A DNA stretch of 64,000 nt from Victivallaceae bacterium (GCA_028709805.1 JAQUTL010000002.1:81284-145283), one strand, 5' to 3'; positions 25,409 to 34,472 are shown, numbered from the stretch's first letter. Numbers and translations are program-made. Notes: generated from the sequence alone by a model not told the origin.

Positions 25409-26827
25409 ATGTACAGCGTGACAAGTATGAAAGCCGATGAATTCATCGATGACGCCGAAGTCCAGGACACGCTGACCTACGCAGCAGAGAACAAGTCCAA
25501 CCGTGCGCTGATCAGCAAAATCATTGAAAAAGCCAGAGAAGGCAAGGGCGTTCCGCACCGCGACGCGGCGGTTTTGCTCGACTGCGACATTCCTGAACTG
25601 AACGAGGAAATGTTCCAGCTCGCCCGTGAGCTTAAACAGAAATTGTACGGCAACCGGATCGTGATGTTCGCGCCGCTTTATCTGTCCAACTACTGCGTGA
25701 ACGGGTGTGTCTATTGCCCGTATCATTGCGCCAACAAGCACATTACACGCAAGAAACTCACCCAGGAGGAGATCGTCCGGGAGGTGACCGCGCTGCAGGA
25801 CATGGGGCATAAGCGCCTGGCGCTGGAAACCGGCGAAGACCCGGTGAACAATCCGATCGACTATATTCTGGAAAGCATCCGGACGATCTATTCGATCAAG
25901 CACAAGAACGGCGCCATCCGCCGGGTGAACGTGAACATCGCGGCCACCACGGTGGAGAATTACCGCAAACTGAAGGCCGCCGGCATCGGCACCTATATTC
26001 TGTTTCAGGAGACCTACAACCGCAAGGCGTATGAAACGCTGCATCCCACCGGACCGAAACACGACTACGCCTACCATACCGAGGCGATGGACCGGGCGAT
26101 GGAGGGCGGCATTGACGACGTCGGCTGCGGAGTGCTGTTCGGGCTGAATCTTTACCGTTATGATTTTGTCGGCATCCTGATGCACGCCGAGCATCTTGAG
26201 GCGGTGCACAACTGCGGTCCGCACACCATCAGCGTTCCGCGCATTCGTCCGGCCGACGACATCGATCCCAAACATTTCAAGAACGCGATCGACGATGACA
26301 CCTTCGCCAAGATCGTGGCGGTTCTGCGGATCGCGGTGCCTTACACCGGAATGATCGTTTCCACCCGCGAGTCGCGTAAATCGCGTGAGCGGGTGCTGGA
26401 ACTCGGCATCTCCCAGATATCCGGCGGCAGCCGGACCAGCGTCGGCGGCTACGCCGAAAAGGAGCCGGAGGACGAGGATACCTCGCAATTCGACGTGAAC
26501 GACACCAGAACTCTGGACGAGGTCGTCAACTGGCTGCTCGGGCTGGGGTACATTCCGAGTTTCTGCACCGCCTGCTATCGCGAGGGGCGGACCGGCGACC
26601 GCTTTATGAAGCTGGTGAAGTCCGGGCAGATCGCCAACTGCTGTCTGCCGAACGCGCTGATGACGCTCAAGGAGTATCTTGAGGACTATGCGGCGCCGGA
26701 CACGCAGCGCAAAGGCGAGGCGATGATCGCCAAGGAAGTGGTCAAGATTCCAAACGATAAGGTGCGCTCGATAGCGCAGGAGCATTTGAAGGAACTGCAC
26801 GACGGCAAGCGCGACTTCCGCTTCTGA
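25409..26827 (+). CDS. hydG: [FeFe]-hydrogenase H-cluster maturase HydG
   Basis: A 472-residue radical SAM tyrosine lyase that makes the CO and cyanide ligands of the [FeFe]-hydrogenase H-cluster. Both iron-sulfur sites are intact: C96-x3-C100-x2-C103 in the N-terminal barrel and the C-terminal C-x2-C-x22-C (CTAC ... NCC) that carries the auxiliary cluster and separates HydG from ThiH. The ATG at 25409 has AAGGAG; upstream in-frame codons lack one. HydE, HydF and hydrogenase genes are not in the window, so the maturation system is dispersed. Leads an operon with an HD protein, a DUF362 ferredoxin and an MBL hydrolase. Confidence 0.96.
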   Translation: MYSVTSMKADEFIDDAEVQDTLTYAAENKSNRALISKIIEKAREGKGVPHRDAAVLLDCDIPELNEEMFQLARELKQKLYGNRIVMFAPLYLSNYCVNGCVYCPYHCANKHITRKKLTQEEIVREVTALQDMGHKRLALETGEDPVNNPIDYILESIRTIYSIKHKNGAIRRVNVNIAATTVENYRKLKAAGIGTYILFQETYNRKAYETLHPTGPKHDYAYHTEAMDRAMEGGIDDVGCGVLFGLNLYRYDFVGILMHAEHLEAVHNCGPHTISVPRIRPADDIDPKHFKNAIDDDTFAKIVAVLRIAVPYTGMIVSTRESRKSRERVLELGISQISGGSRTSVGGYAEKEPEDEDTSQFDVNDTRTLDEVVNWLLGLGYIPSFCTACYREGRTGDRFMKLVKSGQIANCCLPNALMTLKEYLEDYAAPDTQRKGEAMIAKEVVKIPNDKVRSIAQEHLKELHDGKRDFRF

Positions 26828-26921
26828 GCCGGCGGCGGGAATCCTCCGGCGCGGGGAAACAGAGAAACATGTTCTGAGCCGGTGATGTAAATCCTCCGGC
26901 GCGGGGGAACAGAGAAACATG
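26822..26921 (+). repeat. 50-bp tandem duplication spanning the hydG stop and the next start codon
   Basis: Copy 1 is 26822-26871 and copy 2 is 26872-26921; they differ at only a few positions. Each runs from TTCTGAGCC (last Phe codon and stop of hydG) to the ATG of the following gene, so copy 1 ends in an ATG that is immediately followed by TTC TGA, a two-codon mini-frame. Confidence 0.9.
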
Positions 26922-27488
26922 GTCGATCCGCTTGATATTTTGAACTGTTTTTATCCGGAGGACACTCCGCTGCGGCGGTTGCTGCTCAAGCACAGCTCTC
27001 AGGTGCGGGACAAGGCGGCGGCGCTTCTGGCCGCCGCGCCCGAACCGGTTCGGCGGCGGACGGACGGCGAAGCGGCCGCGGTCGGCGCAATGCTGCACGA
27101 CGTGGGCATCGTGCGCTGTTTTGCGCCGGGAATATTGTGCAACGGCGATGCGCCGTATATCGCCCACGGTGTGATCGGCGCGGCGATGCTGCGCGAATAC
27201 GGGGCGGAGCGCGGCGTCGATCTGGAGCCGTTCGCCCGGATATGCGAGCGGCACACCGGAAGCGGACTTGCGGCCGGCGAGGTGCGTGAACATGCGCTGC
27301 CGCTGCCGGTGCGCGACTATCTGCCGGAGACGAACGAAGAGAAGTTGATCTGTCTGGCCGACAAATTTTATTCAAAGTCCGGCGACATGCTGGAAAAGCC
27401 GCTGCCGGCGATTCGCCGTTCGATGCTGAAATTCGGTGACGGTCCGGCGGCTCGGTTTGACGGTTTGTGCCGTACTTTCGGAATTTGA
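26919..27488 (+). CDS. HD-domain phosphohydrolase
   Basis: A 189-residue HD-superfamily protein. The metal ligands are visible as His25 (LLLKHSSQVRDKA), the HD pair in AMLHDVGIVR, later His residues in IAHGVIGA and ERHTGSG, and a late Asp in CLADKFYSK. This pattern fits small predicted HD hydrolases that act on nucleotides or phosphomonoesters; substrate unknown. Start is the second copy of a duplicated start region. Probably translated from the hydG message. Confidence 0.85.
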   Translation: MVDPLDILNCFYPEDTPLRRLLLKHSSQVRDKAAALLAAAPEPVRRRTDGEAAAVGAMLHDVGIVRCFAPGILCNGDAPYIAHGVIGAAMLREYGAERGVDLEPFARICERHTGSGLAAGEVREHALPLPVRDYLPETNEEKLICLADKFYSKSGDMLEKPLPAIRRSMLKFGDGPAARFDGLCRTFGI

Positions 27489-27524
27489 ACGATTTTTCAT
27501 ATAAAAGCAGAGAGGACCGGATTT

Positions 27525-28631
27525 ATGAAATCAAAAGTCTTTTTCACCGACTTCCGGATGAGTTTCAACGGCGAGAATATCACGGCAAAACTGCAGCGTT
27601 TGATGAAGGCCGCCGGATTTGAAGGACTTGATCTGAACGGCAAATTTGTTGCGGTCAAACTTCATTTCGGCGAGCGCGGCAATCTGGCGTTTCTGCGGCC
27701 TAATTATGCGCGCGCGGTGGCCGACTATGTTAAGCAGCTCGGCGGAAAACCGTTTTTGACCGACTGCAACACCCTGTATGTCGGCGGCCGCAAGGACGCG
27801 CTCGAACATCTTGACACCGCCGGGATCAACGGGTTCAATCCGCTTTCCACCGGCTGTCAGATTCTGATCGGGGACGGCTTGAAGGGCAACGACGAAGTCG
27901 ATGTTCCGGTGCCGAACGGCAAACATTTCAAGACTGCGAAAATCGGCCGGGCGGTCATGGACGCCGACGCGTTCATCAGTCTCACCCATTTCAAGGGACA
28001 TGAGAAGATGGGGATCGGCGGCGTGGTAAAAAATATCGGCATGGGGTGCGGCTCGCGCGCCGGTAAAATGGAAATGCACAGCGACGGTAAACCGACGCTC
28101 GACCGCGGGCTTTGCGTCGGCTGCGGGATATGCAAAAGATATTGCGCGCAAAACGCATTGACGCTGAACGGAAAAAAGATGACCATCGATCATGACCGAT
28201 GCGTCGGGTGCGGCCGCTGCATCGCCGTATGCCCCAAGGACGCGCTTCAGGCGACATGGGATCAGAATGACACCATCCTTGATGAAAAGACCGCCGAATA
28301 CGCTCTTGCCGTGGTCAACAACCGTCCCTGTTTTCACATCAGCATTTTGTGCGACATTTCGCCGAATTGCGATTGTCACGGTGAAAACGACGCGGCGATG
28401 CTTCCCGACATCGGCATGCTGGCCGGTTTCGATCCGGTGGCGCTGGACGTGGCCGGCTGCGATCTCTGCAACCGCGCTCCGCGGCTGAACAACACCTGGC
28501 TTGACGATTGTCCGCATGGCGAGGACGTGTTTGATGACGCCCATTCCAACACCCGCTGGCGCGACGCGATCGACCATGCGGTGAAAATCGGCCTTGGCAG
28601 CGACCAGTACGAGCTTGTGGTGATGAAGTAG
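27525..28631 (+). CDS. DUF362 domain protein with two [4Fe-4S] ferredoxin clusters
   Basis: A 368-residue cytoplasmic protein. Residues 1-185 plus the C-terminal part form the DUF362 fold (VAVKLHFGERGN, THFKGHEKMGIGGVVKNIGMG), interrupted at about 190-250 by a two-cluster ferredoxin domain with CVGCGICKRYC and CVGCGRCIAVCP. The family is common in anaerobes and presumed to be redox-active; no reaction is established. Between an HD protein and an MBL protein in the hydG operon. Confidence 0.92.
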   Translation: MKSKVFFTDFRMSFNGENITAKLQRLMKAAGFEGLDLNGKFVAVKLHFGERGNLAFLRPNYARAVADYVKQLGGKPFLTDCNTLYVGGRKDALEHLDTAGINGFNPLSTGCQILIGDGLKGNDEVDVPVPNGKHFKTAKIGRAVMDADAFISLTHFKGHEKMGIGGVVKNIGMGCGSRAGKMEMHSDGKPTLDRGLCVGCGICKRYCAQNALTLNGKKMTIDHDRCVGCGRCIAVCPKDALQATWDQNDTILDEKTAEYALAVVNNRPCFHISILCDISPNCDCHGENDAAMLPDIGMLAGFDPVALDVAGCDLCNRAPRLNNTWLDDCPHGEDVFDDAHSNTRWRDAIDHAVKIGLGSDQYELVVMK

Positions 28632-28662
28632 CCGTTGCGGACGGGGGAGGGGCGGCCTGAAT

Positions 28663-29457
28663 ATGCGGATAACCGTGGCGGTGGAAAATCGGGCGTCGGC
28701 TCCGCTTGTCGCGGAGCACGGTCTGGCGCTGCTGGTTGAATATGACGGCATGAATATTCTTTTTGATACCGGAGCCGGAACGGCGCTGCTGCCCAATCTT
28801 GCCGCAATGGGGATTTCACCGGACGGGTTTGACCGGATTGTGCTGTCACACGGCCATTACGACCACTCCGGCGCTCTGGCGCAGCTTGCGCCGCGCGATC
28901 TGTGGCTGGTTGCCGGCGCCGAGACGCGGCGTTTCAGCCGTCATCCCGGCGTTCCGGTGCGCGATATCGCCATGCCGGAGCGTTGTGTGACGGCAATCCG
29001 GAGTTTCCGCTGTCATGAAGTGTCCGCGTTCACCGAAATCGCCGCCGGCGTTTTTCTGACCGGACCGATTCCGCGGCGGTCCGGTGAGGACTGCGGCGGT
29101 CCGTTTTTTCTGGATGCCGCCGGGACGGTTCCGGACCCGATCAGCGATGAGCAGGCCATGCTGACTGCGGACGGCGTTCTGATTCAAGGCTGCTGCCATT
29201 CCGGAATAGTCAACACGCTGGACTTCTGTTGCAAAGAACACCCGGAAATTCACATCAACACGGTGGTCGGCGGACTCCATCTGCTCAACAGCGGACCGGA
29301 GCGGCTTGAAATGACCGCCGCGGCATTGCGCCTGCACGGCGTCGAAACGCTGGCGGCGCTGCACTGCAGCGGAGACGGAGCTGTGGATTTTCTGCGTCGT
29401 TCCCTGCCGTCCTGCCGGATATGTCAACCCGTCGCCGGCGATGTGCTGACGTTCTGA
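28663..29457 (+). CDS. MBL-fold metallohydrolase (MJ0301 / dihydropterin synthase-like clade)
   Basis: A 264-residue metallo-beta-lactamase-fold protein. It has the SHGHYDHSGAL metal motif (HxHxDH) near residue 63, an early LLVEYDGMNILFDTGAG strand pair, and GCCHSGIVNT and GGLHLL blocks. These features mark the clade that includes the archaeal enzyme of methanopterin synthesis; in bacteria the role is mostly unknown. Last gene before a strong terminator. Confidence 0.88.
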   Translation: MRITVAVENRASAPLVAEHGLALLVEYDGMNILFDTGAGTALLPNLAAMGISPDGFDRIVLSHGHYDHSGALAQLAPRDLWLVAGAETRRFSRHPGVPVRDIAMPERCVTAIRSFRCHEVSAFTEIAAGVFLTGPIPRRSGEDCGGPFFLDAAGTVPDPISDEQAMLTADGVLIQGCCHSGIVNTLDFCCKEHPEIHINTVVGGLHLLNSGPERLEMTAAALRLHGVETLAALHCSGDGAVDFLRRSLPSCRICQPVAGDVLTF

Positions 29458-29479
29458 CTCCATTCTATCCACATAGACA

Positions 29480-29536
29480 AAAAAACTCCGGCCCGCCATA
29501 ATGCTATGCACCCCTTAACGGCGGACCGGAGTTTTT
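29480..29536. terminator. Bidirectional terminator after the hydG operon
   Basis: CTCCGG-c-CCGCC pairs with GGCGG-a-CCGGAG across a 22-nt loop, flanked by A6 on the left and T5 on the right; it separates the hydG operon (+) from the CBM9-like gene (-). Confidence 0.8.
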
Positions 29537-29563
29537 AATTACTCAGACTGTATGAAAACGCGG

Positions 29564-30367
29564 TTATTCCTCCGGCATGAATTTGATCGCGGCGTATTCC
29601 GGAAGCGCATGGAAATCCACCTTGGTTATCTGGGGATAGGCGGAAAGCTCCTCTTTGACAAAGCCGGAATCAAGGTAATTATAGCGGCCGATCAGCAGCG
29701 TCCAGCGGCCGTCTCCGGTAAATTCATCGCCGTATTTTGCCAACGACTTGCGGGGGATGGTGAACACGGTGGTCCAGCCGTCGTCCAATTTGCCGTCGTT
29801 GACAGTTCCGTTCACGAAGCTGTCCACGGTGAAGTCGAGCTGGAGTTTTTCATTGCCGGTGGCGCCTTTGCGCTGGCTGACGAACTCATAGGCGGTCTTC
29901 TTCGCCGTTGGAGTGGAATACAGCTCCCAGTAATAATCCCTGAAGTCCGGCTTGATGAATACTTCGATCAGATCGCCGAGAACGAAGTGAGCTTCCTGAT
30001 CCTTGGTCCCCTTGGCCTTAACTTCGCGGTCGGTGACATTGAAGCCGAGATAAAGATTGTCGTCGTCATACAGCACCTGAAGTGTGGCCGGTTCAAGCAC
30101 GGCGTCGCCGTATGCCGCCAGTTTTTCCGGCGGGAGTTCTTTGTAGTAGCTTTTCCATTCAATCGGGCGGAGCAGCGTGTATACCGGAGCCTTGTCCCAG
30201 GCGGCGGCGTCCAGTTTTCCGTCGGTCCCGACCGGGCTGCCGCCGGTCGGCGCGGCGTAGACCACCGGGCGTTCCGCGGCGGCGGCGGCCGGAGTTTCGG
30301 CGGCGCCGCAGCAGCAGCCGGTGAGAGCGAAGGCGGCGGAAATTGCGCAGACAGTGCGGAAAGACAT
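29564..30367 (-). CDS. CBM9/DOMON-like carbohydrate-binding lipoprotein
   Basis: A 267-residue exported protein. ATG 30367 has AAGGAG ten bases upstream and a short signal with an ALTGC lipobox. After a Pro/Ala linker, residues about 45-265 match the CBM9-like beta sandwich: GKLDAAAWDKAPVY, then a VLYDDDNLYLGFNVTD strand pair, DLIEVFIKPD, and a WTLLIGRYNY strand near the end. Such domains bind sugar ends or haem. It follows the serine-hydrolase gene by 14 bp. Confidence 0.85.
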   Translation of the reverse strand: MSFRTVCAISAAFALTGCCCGAAETPAAAAAERPVVYAAPTGGSPVGTDGKLDAAAWDKAPVYTLLRPIEWKSYYKELPPEKLAAYGDAVLEPATLQVLYDDDNLYLGFNVTDREVKAKGTKDQEAHFVLGDLIEVFIKPDFRDYYWELYSTPTAKKTAYEFVSQRKGATGNEKLQLDFTVDSFVNGTVNDGKLDDGWTTVFTIPRKSLAKYGDEFTGDGRWTLLIGRYNYLDSGFVKEELSAYPQITKVDFHALPEYAAIKFMPEE

Positions 30368-30381
30368 GATGTGAAGACTCC

Positions 30382-31146
30382 TTATTGGTTGTTCAGGTTG
30401 TCGTAAAGCAGTTTGGTCAAGTCGCCGATCAGTTCGCACCCGGCGGCGTTCGGCGCGCCGGAGGTGGTGACGCACCAGACGTAGTCGGCGGTTCCGGCGC
30501 GGATGATGCCGGCGTCGTGCGCGATGTCGGAAAGTCCGCCCGGTTTGTGGGCGATGCGGATCTCCTCTGGCAGACTGCGGCGGAACGCGCCTTGTTTCTG
30601 GTGGTACAGAATGTCGAGCATCTGCGCGGAGGCCGGGAGTTTGCGGCGGCCGATCATGAAAAACAGACTGGCGAGGTCGGCGGCGCTTGTGAGGTTCTCG
30701 CGGCCGGCGGCGGCGGCTTGGAAATCGAGCATTTTCCGGGCGAGAACGGTCTGCCGGAGACCGAGCACTTGGCCGAAGCTGTTGACGCGGTCCATGCCGA
30801 GCAGGTCGATCAGCACGTTCGTGCAGGTGTTGTCGCTGACGATAATCATCATGGTGACGAGGTCGTGCAGTGTCAGACTTTCCACTTCCAGCAGCCCAAC
30901 CACGCTGTCCTCAAGCCTTGCCGCGTCCGGGATGATGATGTGGCGGTGCGGATTAAGCGTTTTTGCCTCAAGCTGGCGCATCGCCTCGGCCATGATCAGG
31001 ACTTTTATGGTACTGGCCGACTTCATCTGACAATTCGGGTTGAATTCAAAAACGACGGCTCCGCTTTCGAGTTCGCGCAGCACTGCCGACACCGACATCT
31101 CAGGCGGAGCGGCATTGATTCGTTCTCTCAGTATTTTTTTCAGCAT
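30382..31146 (-). CDS. Class A beta-lactamase-fold serine hydrolase without a signal peptide
   Basis: A 254-residue protein with the three serine-lactamase/PBP motifs: SxxK as S45-T-I-K48, SDN at 104-106, and KPG (201-203) in the place of KTG. The Glu of the class A omega loop (Glu166 in TEM numbering) has no evident counterpart; the region DFQAAAAGREN is short and neutral. No signal peptide is seen. This fits the beta-lactamase2 group of serine hydrolases rather than a drug-resistance enzyme. First gene of a two-gene operon with the CBM9-like lipoprotein. Confidence 0.85.
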   Translation of the reverse strand: MLKKILRERINAAPPEMSVSAVLRELESGAVVFEFNPNCQMKSASTIKVLIMAEAMRQLEAKTLNPHRHIIIPDAARLEDSVVGLLEVESLTLHDLVTMMIIVSDNTCTNVLIDLLGMDRVNSFGQVLGLRQTVLARKMLDFQAAAAGRENLTSAADLASLFFMIGRRKLPASAQMLDILYHQKQGAFRRSLPEEIRIAHKPGGLSDIAHDAGIIRAGTADYVWCVTTSGAPNAAGCELIGDLTKLLYDNLNNQ

Positions 31147-31163
31147 AAACCGGCCTCCTTGGT

Positions 31164-31192
31164 TTGCACATTACTAACTTTACAGGTATTTT
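31164..31192 (+). promoter_or_regulatory. Possible promoter of the DUF819 gene
   Basis: TTGCAC (31164-31169), 17 bp, TATTTT (31187-31192), about 34 bp before the start codon. Confidence 0.4.
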
Positions 31193-31225
31193 AATGAAAA
31201 TCAAATCACAAACAGGGGAAAAATC

Positions 31226-32494
31226 ATGTTGGACACAATTATGACGACGGCCGGCGGCTGGTTTCCGATCCGCGACGGCTACACTTACCTCGCCTTGCTG
31301 TTTTTTGTTGCGGGAATTCTGAAGTTCTGCGAAGCGAAGTGTTCCGGCAAATACGCAAAACTGTTTTTCAACTATGTGCCGGCGGTGGTCTGTCTTTACA
31401 TCGTCACCATGATTATGGGGTCGATGAATCTGTGGGAAAACACGGCGGAAATCCGGAAAGTCGCCTCCGGCTCGTCGGGGGTGACGGCGTTTCTGCTGCC
31501 GGCGATGATATTTCTGCTGCTGCTGAAAGGCGATCTGCGCGAGATCGTCAAACTGGGACCGCGCATGATCGCGGTGTTTGTTATCGCCGCAATGACGATG
31601 GCGGTCGGATTCGTGGCCGCATATCTGATATTTCGCAGCGGGCTGGACGGCGATTCGTGGAAGGCGCTTTCGGCGCTTTGCGGCAGCTGGGTCGGGGGGA
31701 CGGTCAACATGGTGGCCATCCAGCGGGCGCTGGCGGTTCCGGAGGCCGATATGGGCTATGTGCTGGCGATCGACACCATCAGCTATTCGGTGTGGCTGCT
31801 GCTGATGCTGCTGGCGGTTCCGCTGGCGAAGGGGTTCGACCGCTGGACCGGAGCGGACGGCGCAAAACTTGAGCAGGTGGTGAAGAAACTTGAGGCGGCG
31901 GGCCGGACGGAATCGGCCAAATCGCTGCAGTTCGCCGACCTTATTTTTGTCATCGGTCTGGCGGCGGCGGTCGGCGCGGTGTGCTTCATGCTGTCCGACC
32001 TCACCGTGGCGCTGGTCGCGCCGCTGGCCGACAGCGCGCCGATACTTTCGAGCTTGAAACAGAGCGCCGTCTGGCAGGTCGTATATGCCACATTGATCGG
32101 CATGCTGTGCGGAATGAGCCGGATCGGAAAACTTTCCGGCACCTCCGAAGTCGGCAACACGCTGCTGTTTTTCTTCATTGCCGTAATCGGCTCCAAAGTG
32201 AATCTGCGCGAGATCGACATGGGGACGATGGCTGTATATGTCATGCTGGGATTCGTGGTGCTCGCAATCCATTTTCTGCTGCTGGTTCTCGCCGCGAAGC
32301 TGTTCAAGTTTGACGCGTATTCCTGCCAGACCGCCAGTCTGGCAAACATCGGCGGAGTGGCTTCGGCCACGGTTATTTCCAGCGTCTATTCTCCGGCCTT
32401 GGTGCCGATTGGCGTGCTGATGGCCACGCTGGGAACCATTCTCGGCACCGGAGTCGGGCTGCTGGTGGCAAAAATATTGGAAATGTTTCAGTGA
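31226..32494 (+). CDS. DUF819-family integral membrane protein
   Basis: A 422-residue membrane protein with about 11 hydrophobic helices in two halves, separated by a charged cytoplasmic stretch (LEQVVKKLEAAGRTESAKSL). LSALCGSWVGGTVNMVAIQ in the first half and the matching SCQTASLANIGGVASATV in the second are the inverted-repeat hallmarks of DUF819 (YjcL-like) proteins, which resemble glutamate/sodium-type carriers. No substrate is known. It has a strong terminator. Confidence 0.92.
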   Translation: MLDTIMTTAGGWFPIRDGYTYLALLFFVAGILKFCEAKCSGKYAKLFFNYVPAVVCLYIVTMIMGSMNLWENTAEIRKVASGSSGVTAFLLPAMIFLLLLKGDLREIVKLGPRMIAVFVIAAMTMAVGFVAAYLIFRSGLDGDSWKALSALCGSWVGGTVNMVAIQRALAVPEADMGYVLAIDTISYSVWLLLMLLAVPLAKGFDRWTGADGAKLEQVVKKLEAAGRTESAKSLQFADLIFVIGLAAAVGAVCFMLSDLTVALVAPLADSAPILSSLKQSAVWQVVYATLIGMLCGMSRIGKLSGTSEVGNTLLFFFIAVIGSKVNLREIDMGTMAVYVMLGFVVLAIHFLLLVLAAKLFKFDAYSCQTASLANIGGVASATVISSVYSPALVPIGVLMATLGTILGTGVGLLVAKILEMFQ

Positions 32495-32557
32495 CAAAGT
32501 GTCCGCCGGATTGCGGGCCGGATGATTTTTTGCCCGTCTGACTTCAAGTTTCCGTTG

Positions 32558-32588
32558 CGCGCCGCGAAAAACGCGGCGCGTTTTTTTT
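32558..32588 (+). terminator. Rho-independent terminator after the DUF819 gene
   Basis: A perfect 9-bp stem CGCGCCGCG/CGCGGCGCG around a 5-A loop is followed by eight T. Confidence 0.92.
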
Positions 32589-32602
32589 GCTTTTCAGCTC
32601 AA

Positions 32603-32630
32603 TTGATAAAAAACGGAAATATTTTAAAAT
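32603..32630 (+). promoter_or_regulatory. Promoter of recJ
   Basis: TTGATA (32603-32608), 16 bp, TAAAAT (32625-32630); five of six matches in each box. Confidence 0.55.
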
Positions 32631-32701
32631 AAAGGTTGTGTTATCCGATAATCAGTGTAAGTTAATTGGTGAATTATTTAAACTTGAAAGAAAAAACTAA
32701 T

Positions 32702-34411
32702 ATGGGTGAGATTCAATGGAAATCATCCTGCCAAAATTTGGACAACGAAGTCGAAAAGCTGATGCGGAGCTATATGCTGCCTCAGCCGGTGGCGCTGTTT
32801 TTTGCCGCACGCGGTATCGCGGGCGGACAGATAGCGGATTTTCTGCATCCGAAATTGGCCGGATTGAGCGATCCGTACCGGTTTCCCGGTATTGAAAAAG
32901 CGGTCGCTCGACTTTGGCGGGCGGTTCTTAACAAGGAGCCGATCCTGATTCACGGGGACTACGACACAGACGGAATTACCGCCAGCGCACTTTTGCAGCT
33001 GGTGCTTCAGCGCAACGGCGCGATTGCGCACACTTTCATTCCGCACCGTTTTGACGACGGGTACGGCTTCACGCCGGAATCGCTTCAGAAGGCGCTCAGC
33101 GCCGGAGTGGAGTGCAAGGTTCTGGTTACGGTGGACTGCGGCGTTACCAGTTGCGACGCGGTGAAGGAAGCCATCGAAATGGGAATCGACGTTATCATCA
33201 CCGACCATCACGAGGCCGGCAGCTCGCTTCCGGACGCAATGGCGGTGGTCAATGCGAAGATATATCCCGAACTGGAGGACCTTCATGTGCTGTCCGGCGC
33301 CGGAGCGGCGTTCAAGCTGTCGCATGCGTTCATCAAATACGGCCGCGAACACAAGCTCGGCGGTTACGACATGAATCTTGAAGATGTGCTGGACTATGTG
33401 GCGCTCGGCACCGTGGCCGACATTGTTCCGCTTCAGGGCGAAAACCGGACTATGGTGAAATACGGCATCGAAATACTGAAGAAGCAGATTCGCCCCGGGG
33501 TGCGCGCGCTGATTGAAAGTTCCAAACTGCACAGCGATCTTACGCCGTCCGACATTACGTTCAAGCTCGCGCCGCGGATCAATGCGGCCGGCCGGGTGGG
33601 GGACGCCAATATCGCCATGCGGCTGCTGGAGTCGGAAAACATCGTCGAGGCGTATCAATTCGCCAACACGCTGGAGAAATACAACCGGGTCCGTCAGGAA
33701 AAGGAACAGGAAATTTATCAGGAGGCCCGCGCCAAACTGGAGTCCACCCGTCAGCTCCACGAAAAATACGCGCTGCTGGTGGCGGGGCAGGGGTGGCATC
33801 AGGGAGTGATCGGGATTGTCGCATCGCGTCTGGCGCGCGACTTCAACCGGCCGACGATTGTGCTGACCATTCAGGGCGATCACGCCTACGGGTCAGGCCG
33901 CAGCGTTGGCACGCTCAATCTGGTTGAGCTGCTGGCGCAGGCGGCTCCTTTGCTGGAGCGTTACGGCGGCCATCCGATGGCGGTCGGCGTCGGGCTGGAG
34001 ACCTCCAAGATTGAGGAGTTTCATGAAATACTTGAGCGCGAGGTGCGTAAGCACATCACGCCGGAGGATCTGGCCGATTATCTGGCGTATGACGGCGAGA
34101 CCGAGCTTGAATATCTTGACGGGGAGTTTTTCCGTTATCTGACGATGCTGGCGCCGTTCGGGCACGGCAATTCCAAGCCGGTGTACCGTTTCAACGACCT
34201 TGATGTGGCCAAATGTTATCTTATCGGGCAGCGGCATACGCGGGGCGTGGTTGAGAACCGCGCCGGATATTCGATGGAATTTATCGCGTTCAACCGGCTT
34301 CCGGAGGAGTTTTCCGGGCGGCGGCTGGATGTGCTGGCAACGCCGCAGATGAACAATTACAACAGTCAGGAACGGCCGCAATTGAATATTGTGGCGCTTC
34401 GTCAGGTATAG
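32702..34411 (+). CDS. recJ: Single-stranded-DNA exonuclease RecJ
   Basis: A 569-residue DHH-family 5'-3' exonuclease for recombination and mismatch repair. The phosphoesterase motifs are HGDYDTDGITASAL (I), VTVDCGVTS (II), VIITDHHEAG (III, DHH) and VALGTVADIVPL (IV); the DHHA1 part follows with GWHQGVIGIVASRL and GSGRSVGTLNL, then an OB-like C-terminal domain. I start at ATG 32702; a TTG-started frame from 32666 adds 12 residues. The Shine-Dalgarno is poor. Single gene with its own promoter and terminator. Confidence 0.95.
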   Translation: MGEIQWKSSCQNLDNEVEKLMRSYMLPQPVALFFAARGIAGGQIADFLHPKLAGLSDPYRFPGIEKAVARLWRAVLNKEPILIHGDYDTDGITASALLQLVLQRNGAIAHTFIPHRFDDGYGFTPESLQKALSAGVECKVLVTVDCGVTSCDAVKEAIEMGIDVIITDHHEAGSSLPDAMAVVNAKIYPELEDLHVLSGAGAAFKLSHAFIKYGREHKLGGYDMNLEDVLDYVALGTVADIVPLQGENRTMVKYGIEILKKQIRPGVRALIESSKLHSDLTPSDITFKLAPRINAAGRVGDANIAMRLLESENIVEAYQFANTLEKYNRVRQEKEQEIYQEARAKLESTRQLHEKYALLVAGQGWHQGVIGIVASRLARDFNRPTIVLTIQGDHAYGSGRSVGTLNLVELLAQAAPLLERYGGHPMAVGVGLETSKIEEFHEILEREVRKHITPEDLADYLAYDGETELEYLDGEFFRYLTMLAPFGHGNSKPVYRFNDLDVAKCYLIGQRHTRGVVENRAGYSMEFIAFNRLPEEFSGRRLDVLATPQMNNYNSQERPQLNIVALRQV

Positions 34412-34434
34412 CGGTCGGGCGATATTGATCTGCG

Positions 34435-34472
34435 CAGCGGTTTCCGGTAAAACGGAAATCGCTGTTTTTTTT
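34435..34472 (+). terminator. Rho-independent terminator after recJ
   Basis: A 12-bp stem (CAGCGGTTTCCG / CGGAAATCGCTG, one G-U) is followed by eight T. Confidence 0.9.

Noticed and set aside
26822..26921. CRISPR array start
   Set aside because: Only two directly adjoining copies without spacers; it is a simple tandem duplication.
31100..32497. Minus-strand open frame of 465 codons
   Set aside because: Antisense of the DUF819 membrane gene; its His/Arg/Gln-rich composition is an artefact of GC-rich codons.
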